Part shown: piece after piece, positions 58,571 to 64,000 of the stretch
Numbering within the stretch: the first letter of the stretch is position 1
Layout of the letters: each line of letters begins with the position of its first letter
Source: Streptosporangium becharense
GTDB lineage: Bacteria; Actinomycetota; Actinomycetes; Streptosporangiales; Streptosporangiaceae
Length of the DNA stretch: 64,000 nucleotides
NCBI RefSeq assembly: GCF_014204985.1
Contig: NZ_JACHMP010000001.1
Location: 5,270,001 to 5,334,000 of the forward strand
Direction of reading: 5' to 3'
Notes under the pieces: model-generated
What the model was told of the DNA's origin: nothing
Database searches by the model: none
What the model saw: the letters and a program-made list of their open reading frames with translations, nothing else
Position numbers and translations under genes: made by a program

Positions 58571-59545
58571 TCAGTACCCCGCGGCCGGGTCGATCGCCCC
58601 TTCCAAGGGCCGTCCCTCCCGCAGGTTGCGCACGTTCCGCTCGACCCGCTCGCAGAACATCCGGGTGACGTACTCGGCGGAGTCCGCGCAGTGCGAGGTG
58701 ATGAGGACCCTGGGGTCGTCCCAGAGCGGGTGCCCCTCGGGGAGTGGTTCGGGGTCGGTCACGTCCAGCCCGGCGGCGGAGATCGTTCCCGCGCGCAGTG
58801 CCTCGACGAGCGCGCCGGTGTCGATGTGCGCGCCGCGGGCGACGTTGACGACGGCGGCGTGCTGAGGCAGCAGCGCCAGCTCGGCGGCGCCGACGACGTG
58901 CCTGGTCTCGGCGGTCAGCGCGAGGGCCAGCACCAGGATGTCGGTCTCGGGGAGCACGGAGTGCAGGGCGGAGGACGACAGCGTCTCGTCGGCCCCCTCG
59001 ACCTTCTCGGGCCGCCTGCGGACCACGGTGAGGCGGCAGTCGAACGGTCGCAGGATCCGGACGAGTTCCGCGGCGATGCCGCCCCCGCCGAGGATCGTCA
59101 CCCGCCGCCCGCCCAGGGACACGGGATCGATCGGGTGCCAGCGCGGGGTGCGCGCCTGCCGGGCGAGGTTGCGCAGGCAGGCCAGCATCAGCATGAGCGC
59201 GTGCTCGGCGACCTGCCCGGCGAACGACCCCTTGGCGCAGGTAAACGTCACCGGCCGGTGGAACACGTCGGTCACCGCGAACCTCTCCACCCCGGCCCAG
59301 GGGAACTGCACCCACCCGATCCCCGGGTGGTCGTCCAGGAGCGACCGCAGCGGCTCCGGTTCGCCGGGGATGAGCCACACCAGCCCGTTCGCCTCACCCG
59401 GCGCGACGACGGCCCCGCCCCCGGCGGCGACGGCCTCCTCGACCCGGGCACGCAGGCGGCCGAGAGCGGGGGAGTTGGGACGGTCGTAGGCCGCCCCCAT
59501 CTCCGGGGAAGGGGCTATCGCGATACGGGCATCCATAAGGGCCAT
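58571..59545 (-). CDS. D-isomer 2-hydroxyacid dehydrogenase
   Basis: Start at ATG 59545 (MALMDARIAIAPSP) or 59536; no strong Shine-Dalgarno. The ~324 residues show the family pattern. The N-terminal substrate domain has GIGWVQFPWAGVERF and the NAD-binding loop is VTILGGGGIAAELVRIL. Catalytic Arg is in NVARGAHIDT, Glu in LDVTDPEPLPEGHPLW, and His in ITSHCADS. The short acidic-poor region after the glycine loop (CRLTVVRRRPE) suggests NADP preference. The substrate is unknown (glyoxylate/hydroxypyruvate-type or another 2-keto acid). Single-gene unit. Confidence 0.9.
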   Translation of the reverse strand: MALMDARIAIAPSPEMGAAYDRPNSPALGRLRARVEEAVAAGGGAVVAPGEANGLVWLIPGEPEPLRSLLDDHPGIGWVQFPWAGVERFAVTDVFHRPVTFTCAKGSFAGQVAEHALMLMLACLRNLARQARTPRWHPIDPVSLGGRRVTILGGGGIAAELVRILRPFDCRLTVVRRRPEKVEGADETLSSSALHSVLPETDILVLALALTAETRHVVGAAELALLPQHAAVVNVARGAHIDTGALVEALRAGTISAAGLDVTDPEPLPEGHPLWDDPRVLITSHCADSAEYVTRMFCERVERNVRNLREGRPLEGAIDPAAGY

Positions 59546-59619
59546 TGTGTCGTGGCACACCTGCCGGACCCCGGTCCGGCCGGTCTATCCTGACCAGCCA
59601 CGGTGTTCAGGTGCGTACA

Positions 59620-60225
59620 TCAGCGGATGCGCCGGCGTTGCCGGCGCGCGCTCCTGATCGACGACGACACCCCGATCACCAGGACGAGGGCCGACACCGT
59701 CCACGAATGCGGGACGTCCGCGTCCAGCTTCGGGATGGCCCACACCATCACTTCGTCGTCGGCCACCCCGAACACGTAGATCGGGACCGCCGTCGCCAGC
59801 GGCAGCACCCAGGCCAACCGGCGGCCGAACCACCGCCCCGACAGGCAGGCGATCCCTCCCCACCACAGCAGATTCCGCAGGGCGGCACTGACCGTCTCGG
59901 AGCTTCCACCGATGAACAACCCTCCGGTGAGCCCGGCCGCTCCGGCGAGCAGGAAAGCGCTCAACTGGCAGAGGTCGATCCGGGCCATGGGGCGTGCGGC
60001 GACGGACTCGAAGCCGGCCATCCGACTGTGGAGGCTCATCACGGCGACGCAGGCGAACGGAATCGGCATCAGCACCGCGACGGGAACCGGCGTGGGCAGG
60101 TGATTCCACGCCTGCGGGAAACTCACCGACAGGCGGCCCCAAGCCGCGGTCGCCACGCTCAGCACCACGAGCGAGGCGGCCAGCGGGGCGAGACCGCGTG
60201 CCCGGGCGAAGGTGCGACGGATCAC
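59620..60225 (-). CDS. ABC exporter membrane subunit (second permease)
   Basis: The GTG at 60225 follows GGAGGAG; the longer frame overlaps the upstream permease gene. The 201 residues form about six membrane helices (LAPLAASLVVLSVATAAWG, VPVAVLMPIPFACVAVMSL, LSAFLLAGAAGLTGGLFIG, LLWWGGIACLSG, LAWVLPLATAVPIYVFG and a last VSALVLVIGVSSSI) and a basic C-terminus. It lies 52 bp after the larger permease in an operon with the ATPase. It is probably an ABC-2-like subunit of the same transporter; no specific substrate can be named. Confidence 0.75.
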   Translation of the reverse strand: MIRRTFARARGLAPLAASLVVLSVATAAWGRLSVSFPQAWNHLPTPVPVAVLMPIPFACVAVMSLHSRMAGFESVAARPMARIDLCQLSAFLLAGAAGLTGGLFIGGSSETVSAALRNLLWWGGIACLSGRWFGRRLAWVLPLATAVPIYVFGVADDEVMVWAIPKLDADVPHSWTVSALVLVIGVSSSIRSARRQRRRIR

Positions 60226-60277
60226 GAACTCCTCCGGCGTTCGTGTCCTTTCCCGCGTGATCGGGACGACCGCCGGC

Positions 60278-61516
60278 CTATCCACCGCAGCCCTCCCAGG
60301 TTCTCGCGACCTGCTGCTTGACCCAGGCGAGCTGCTGGGCGTGCGGTTTGGCGAGTGCGGCGTCGACGTCACGCCCGACCTCGCCGGGAAGCAGGAAAGA
60401 CGGATCATTCGTCACAGACGTCAGGCCGCTCGCTCTGGCCGTCAGCCACACCCAGACCTTGCCTCCGACCGTCGTCCGTTCCTCCGCCTCAGCCTCGGAC
60501 GCGTCGGCGCATCCACGGAACGAGGGCATGGCTGCGATCGCCATGTCGGCGATCATGGGTTTGATCGCGCTGAGCGCGGTGAACGTCGGTTTGCCCTCGG
60601 TCAACCCTTCGTCGTAGTAGGTGGCGGGTAGGGGAACCACGCCTCCGGCGACGCTCGCGATCAGCCGCGACGCCCGTGTGGCGTCGTTCAGATAGGCGCG
60701 GTTCTCAGGCCACACGCACACCTGCGGCACGCCCGCTGCGGATTCCCCGCACAGGGGCCGGGCCACCGGAGCGCGCGGCACCTGCAGCGGGCCTGACACG
60801 GCCAACCAGCCGAGGGCGACCACTCCCGCGAGAAGAGGAAGCGTCACCTGCCGCGTGGAGCGGGACGAAACCCTGGTGGCGGGAATGATGATCGCCATCA
60901 TCACGCACGCCACAGCGAACATCGATCTCGCTGCCAGGACCGCAGGGCTCAGTTCCAGTTTGGCGGGTCCTGTGACGACCGAGAGATCGAAAGGGGAGTT
61001 CGGAGGAGCGAGGAAGCCGGCCACGAGCATGGCCGTCCCCATGAGAGGCGGGACGAGCCGCGAACCGGAGAGCCGGCCCGCGAGGTGGCCGACAGCGACG
61101 CTGAATGTGAGCGTGGTCAGGCTGAGGAGCAGGTAACTGGGCCAGAGGAAGCCCGTACCGATCTTCGACATGACGAGGAACTGGATCGATGCCGTCGTCA
61201 GCAGAAGCCCGATCCACGCGTAGGCCATCGTGCCCAGCAGGTGCACGGCTTCTACCTGCCAGGCAGGCCGGGAGGCCGCCACGAGTTGATCTTGCAGTCC
61301 CGCGCGTCGGTCCCGTTGCGCCGACCATGCGGCGACACCGGCGAGGATGACCACCGAGAACCGCGTCGCGGCGAACGAGGTGGTGGCGCTCGCCTCCGGC
61401 CAGACCAGCCAGGTCTCCGACCACCCCCATGCCACCAGCGCGCCTGCGACGAGGGTCAGGGGAAGAAGCCACAGCATTATCGAGCGGCGCAGCTCGATGC
61501 CGAACATCGTTCTCAT
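60278..61516 (-). CDS. ABC transporter permease
   Basis: The ATG at 61516 overlaps the ATPase stop (ATGA), showing translational coupling. The 412 residues contain about six helices (IMLWLLPLTLVAGALVAWGW, FSVVILAGVAAWSA, YAWIGLLLTTASIQFLVM, LLSLTTLTFSVAVGHLAG, MFAVACVMMAIIIPA, LPLLAGVVALGWLAV). A C-terminal extracellular domain of about 180 residues follows, with CGESAAGVPQVCVWPEN and other Cys residues. This large outer domain is unusual for an ABC-2 permease and could contact a substrate peptide or a partner. Confidence 0.8.
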   Translation of the reverse strand: MRTMFGIELRRSIMLWLLPLTLVAGALVAWGWSETWLVWPEASATTSFAATRFSVVILAGVAAWSAQRDRRAGLQDQLVAASRPAWQVEAVHLLGTMAYAWIGLLLTTASIQFLVMSKIGTGFLWPSYLLLSLTTLTFSVAVGHLAGRLSGSRLVPPLMGTAMLVAGFLAPPNSPFDLSVVTGPAKLELSPAVLAARSMFAVACVMMAIIIPATRVSSRSTRQVTLPLLAGVVALGWLAVSGPLQVPRAPVARPLCGESAAGVPQVCVWPENRAYLNDATRASRLIASVAGGVVPLPATYYDEGLTEGKPTFTALSAIKPMIADMAIAAMPSFRGCADASEAEAEERTTVGGKVWVWLTARASGLTSVTNDPSFLLPGEVGRDVDAALAKPHAQQLAWVKQQVARTWEGCGG

Positions 61517-62265
61517 GCCGGAACCGCCGCCGAACGCAACGCCCAGATGTATCCGGACTCAAGTGGCGTGTCACCCGGTGTGTCGGGGGTCGCGTTCGCC
61601 GCCAGCTCGGCGGGAGTTCCCGAGAAGACGATCCTGCCGTCCGTGATGACGTGCAGGCACGTGCAGACCGCCGCCACGTCCTCCACCAGGTGAGTGCTGA
61701 GCACCACGGTCGCGGTGGAGGCCAGGGTCCTGATGAGTCTCCGGAAATCGAGCCGCTGTTCAGGGTCGAGGCCCACGGTCGGCTCATCGAGAAGTATCAA
61801 TTCGACGTCGCCCACGATCGCCTGGGCGATGCCCGCCCTGCGTAACATGCCCCCGGACAGCTCCCGCATCCGGTTCTTGCGTCTGTCGGCGAGTCCTACC
61901 TGCTCCAGAGCTCTCAGGGTTGCCTCGTGTGCTTTGCGGTCGGGAACCTCGCGTAACCAGGCGCAGTAGCGTACGAATTCGTAGACGGAGAAGTTCGGAT
62001 GATAACCGAATTCCTGCGGAAGGTAACCGATTTTCTTCCGGACCTCCCGCACATCCTTTTCGCCGGTGATTCTCCTGCCGAGCAGGCGCAGTTCGCCGCC
62101 GCCGGGCGGCGTCACGGTCGCGAGTGTTTTGAGCAGCGTGCTCTTACCCGCGCCGTTCGGTCCCAGCAGTGCGACGACACCGGCGTCGGCTCGCATCGTC
62201 AGGCCGGAGATGACGGTGCGCGAGCCATAACTCTGCACCAGCCCTACGGCTTCGAGACCAGGCAT
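61513..62265 (-). CDS. ABC transporter ATP-binding protein
   Basis: The ATG at 62265 starts a 250-residue export-type ABC ATPase: Walker A LLGPNGAGKSTLLK (about 34), Q-loop GYLPQEFGYHPNFSV, signature LSGGMLRRAGIA (about 136), Walker B LILLDEPTVGLDP (about 157) and H-loop LSTHLVEDV. It resembles the ATPases of bacitracin/lantibiotic-type (CcmA) exporters. It is the first of three coupled genes and lies 15 bp downstream of a possible small secreted peptide gene in the same direction, as in some self-immunity or peptide-export systems. Confidence 0.92.
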   Translation of the reverse strand: MPGLEAVGLVQSYGSRTVISGLTMRADAGVVALLGPNGAGKSTLLKTLATVTPPGGGELRLLGRRITGEKDVREVRKKIGYLPQEFGYHPNFSVYEFVRYCAWLREVPDRKAHEATLRALEQVGLADRRKNRMRELSGGMLRRAGIAQAIVGDVELILLDEPTVGLDPEQRLDFRRLIRTLASTATVVLSTHLVEDVAAVCTCLHVITDGRIVFSGTPAELAANATPDTPGDTPLESGYIWALRSAAVPA

Positions 62266-62280
62266 TACGTGAAACCTCTC

Positions 62281-62529
62281 TCATTGCTCGTCCGTCAAGG
62301 CGGAGCACCGGACCCGGCCTCTCGGTCGGCCGGGTCCGGTGCCGGGTGCAGTCCCACACACCCTCCGCTTACCCATGCCGGTGCAGTCGACCTTGCCGTA
62401 GGTCTTACCCCCGTGCTTGATGCAGGTCGGCATCGCCGATCCCGGCCCGGCCGCGAGAGTCGCGGTTACGCCGGCGTTCTCGATCACGGTGGCGAGGCCG
62501 GCCGCAATCCGCCGGGTGCTGTTGCTCAC
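62281..62529 (-). CDS. Possible small secreted Cys-rich peptide
   Basis: An 82-codon frame starts at GTG 62529 (no strong Shine-Dalgarno). Residues 1-32 look like a signal peptide: a basic STRR start, a hydrophobic stretch with IAAGLATVI and VTATLAAG, then GPGSA, although a Glu-Asn pair interrupts the core. The rest is cationic with five Cys (PTCIKHGGKTYGKVDCTGMG, RRVCG, RVRCS). It lies directly upstream of a three-gene ABC exporter. A perfect 14-bp hairpin (62306-62341) falls inside its last codons, so the end of the frame may be untranslated leader. Evidence is limited; it may not be a real gene. Confidence 0.35.
   Translation of the reverse strand: MSNSTRRIAAGLATVIENAGVTATLAAGPGSAMPTCIKHGGKTYGKVDCTGMGKRRVCGTAPGTGPGRPRGRVRCSALTDEQ
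62306..62341 (-). terminator. Hairpin before the ABC exporter operon
   Basis: A perfect 14-bp stem CACCGGACCCGGCC / GGCCGGGTCCGGTG closes an 8-nt loop. It ends 41 bp before the ATPase start on the reverse strand. Attenuator or terminator of the upstream small frame. Confidence 0.65.
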
Positions 62530-62855
62530 ACCGGAATTCTTCGCGGGGGATCCTCTTCCCCCTGGGCGTATTCCATAGTCATAAGGATGGTTGCGAAACG
62601 ACGCCGCCCTTTCGAATCTCCCGCAGCCTACGATCGTCATCGTATGACTTGCATATAAGATTTGTACAAGCAATGCTTCAAGAAGCCCTCGATGGAGCGG
62701 CTTCCTGCTGGATATTCTGACCCAGTGTCACGAGGCGACTTTGGCCGGTGACGCGGGTCACGCCTCGGCGTCCGAGGTCTTTGTGGCCTCTACGAACGCC
62801 GGAGGTATCTGGAGAGTGAGCGTTCGCCGAGCCGGAGCTTTGGACATGGCCGTGA
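62530..62855. other. AT-richer gene-free region
   Basis: This stretch is clearly lower in GC than average, with TTGCATATAAGATTTGTACAAG near 62650. It is a likely promoter zone for the leftward exporter operon (and perhaps for the rightward decayed gene). No gene is recognised. Confidence 0.45.
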
Positions 62856-63236
62856 ATGGTAAGCGTCAGCGCGACACTCATCGATGCGGTTCAGGTGTCG
62901 AACGACACATTTCTCGTCATGGGTGAAGAAGCCCTCCTGGGCGAGGCCCCGGTCGGGACGGAGGACCCCTGGAGGATCCGTTCTTCGGCGAATGAGTAAT
63001 TCTTCCCGTCCGGCAACGGCGTCCTGGTCACCGTCGAGACCAGTGACCAGGGCGCCATTGCCATTGCCACCGATGCCATGGTCGAGCCGTATCCGCGGTG
63101 CGGCTGCTCGGGACGGCGCACGTACGCGAGTGTGAAAACCAGCCGTGAGGTTGCCGTACCGATGACCCACAACCGGACCGCAAGTTCCCCCTCCTACGGT
63201 GGTCACCGATCACAACCCGGCGTTGGAAGAGAATGA
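62856..63236 (+). pseudogene. Decayed gene with in-frame stop
   Basis: From ATG 62856 a frame with normal GC-rich third positions reads protein-like sequence: TLIDAVQVSNDTFLVMGEEA, TEDPWRIRSSANE. It is interrupted by TAA (62997-62999) and continues in the same frame with FFPSGNGVLVTVETSDQGAI and AIATDAMVEPYP, after which the translation becomes unlike a protein. A Tyr codon at the stop position would restore the frame. I cannot name the family. A leftward frame over the same DNA is less protein-like. It lies directly before the LRR gene. Confidence 0.4.
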
Positions 63237-63245
63237 GGGAACACG

Positions 63246-64000
63246 ATGACGGTGGTGAACCACGCGCTCCGGAATGCCCGGAGGCGGATCAACAAGTTCC
63301 TGCGCGAGGAATCGGACACGCTGGATCTGTCGAATCTGGGACTGGTCCGGGTGCCTGAGGAGGTGGCCGGACTTACCCATCTGCGGGTACTGGACTTGAA
63401 GGCCAACTACCTGACCGGGCTGCCTCAGTTCCTGACGGACCTGCCCGAGCTGACCGAGCTCCACCTCACGGGCAACCGCACGCTGACCGAGCTGCCCGAG
63501 TGGATCGGCGAGCTGACCGGACTGACCGGCCTCGACGTCTCGGTGACCGGGCTGCGCCGCCTTCCCGACCCGATGGGCAAGCTCACCGGCCTGGTGACAC
63601 TCGGCTTGAGCAACCTCCACGACCTGGAGGAGGTGCCCGAGTGGATCGGCGGTCTCACCCGGCTCGCCCGGCTCAAGATGTGGTACGCGGGGCCGGGCTG
63701 CTTCCCGGAGGCGATGGGTGATCTCACCTCCCTCACCAGGCTCGAAGCGAGCTATGCTCGGCCCGCCGACCTCTCTCCGTGGCTGGGCAGGCTGACCGGC
63801 CTGACATATCTCGACCTGGGGGCCATCCCGCTGGGCACTCTGCCGGAGTCGATCGGCAACCTCACGGCCCTCACCTGCCTCAGACTGTGGGGCGACCGGC
63901 TGACCGAGCTGCCGGAGTCGATCGGGAACCTCACCGCCCTCACCTCCCTCATCCTGAGCGGGAACCGGCTGACCGCCCTACCGGAGTCGATGCGGGCCCT
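63246..64000 (+). CDS. Leucine-rich-repeat protein (3' end outside window)
   Basis: The ATG at 63246 follows GAGGGA at 5 nt. The frame is open to the right edge, giving at least 251 residues. After a short N-terminal helix (NHALRNARRRINKFLREE) there are about ten 23-residue leucine-rich repeats. They follow the bacterial/plant-like consensus L-x-x-LP-x-x-(I/M)G-x-LTxLxxLxLxxN, for example TLTELPEWIGELTGLTGLDV and RLTELPESIGNLTALTSLIL. Such solenoids mediate protein-protein binding. There is no signal peptide, so it is cytosolic. A C-terminal effector domain, if any, is outside the window. The later repeats (ELPESIGNLTAL) are nearly identical, suggesting recent internal duplication. Confidence 0.9.
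   Translation, partial: MTVVNHALRNARRRINKFLREESDTLDLSNLGLVRVPEEVAGLTHLRVLDLKANYLTGLPQFLTDLPELTELHLTGNRTLTELPEWIGELTGLTGLDVSVTGLRRLPDPMGKLTGLVTLGLSNLHDLEEVPEWIGGLTRLARLKMWYAGPGCFPEAMGDLTSLTRLEASYARPADLSPWLGRLTGLTYLDLGAIPLGTLPESIGNLTALTCLRLWGDRLTELPESIGNLTALTSLILSGNRLTALPESMRA

Noticed and set aside
57357-59378. 673-aa leftward open frame across PHP and dehydrogenase genes
   Set aside because: Crosses the 19-bp repeat array and shadows two real genes.
62891-63172. Leftward 93-aa frame opposite the decayed gene
   Set aside because: Less protein-like than the rightward frame, without a ribosome-binding site; considered its shadow.

Overview
The window is high-GC DNA with strongly GC-biased third codon positions, divergent and convergent short operons, many Ala/Arg/Gly-rich proteins and several actinomycete-specific families: the SCO6745 family, an LLM-class flavin oxidoreductase, a stand-alone HATPase anti-sigma-type protein, DUF4235/DUF6458/DUF6328 membrane proteins and an AA10 polysaccharide monooxygenase. 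An actinomycete is clear. A Streptosporangiales-type organism (Streptosporangium/Nonomuraea-like) is my inference, not something I could test.

1-33 kb is mostly chromosomal housekeeping and secreted-enzyme territory. It opens with two unrecognised cytosolic enzymes, then a secreted M14 carboxypeptidase, an AA10 LPMO, two lipoproteins, a run of small envelope/stress proteins (DUF6458, DUF4235, BON domain, metallophosphoesterase, GPGG peptide, DUF6328, PRC-barrel), tRNA-Lys(CUU) and a lone archease. A GH81 laminarinase sits behind a LacI-type operator, and a HATPase regulator sits behind a perfect CelR/CebR-type box. These are followed by a LysR/MFS divergent pair, Ohr and metabolic hydrolases.

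34-45 kb is the most unusual part. A nine-gene leftward operon encodes homologues of all three subunits of the bacterial-luciferase fatty-acid reductase (LuxC, LuxD, LuxE) with no luciferase. With them are two class II aminoacyl-tRNA-synthetase-like proteins (AsnRS-like without an anticodon domain, and ProRS-like), a methyltransferase, a radical SAM enzyme, an APH-type phosphotransferase and an MccF-type S66 peptidase. I read it as an uncharacterised natural-product pathway that makes an acyl aldehyde joined to an activated amino acid, with built-in immunity. An IS3-family transposase remnant lies at its upstream edge.

47.7-52.6 kb is a second specialised locus, a RiPP cluster of the ATP-grasp (graspetide-like) type. 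It has a C39-peptidase ABC exporter, a 58-residue double-glycine precursor peptide, a strong hairpin, an ATP-grasp ligase and a PpiC-related maturation protein.

52.7-64 kb returns to mixed genes: an SDR, a P450, a serine hydrolase, a Ser/Thr kinase homologue that has lost key catalytic residues, a PHP phosphoesterase, a 2-hydroxyacid dehydrogenase, a three-gene ABC exporter preceded by a possible secreted Cys-rich peptide, a decayed gene, and a leucine-rich-repeat protein that runs off the right edge.

A window-wide oddity is the number of GC-rich short tandem-repeat arrays (9-36 bp units) at gene boundaries. Several have been absorbed into the N- or C-terminal tails of proteins.
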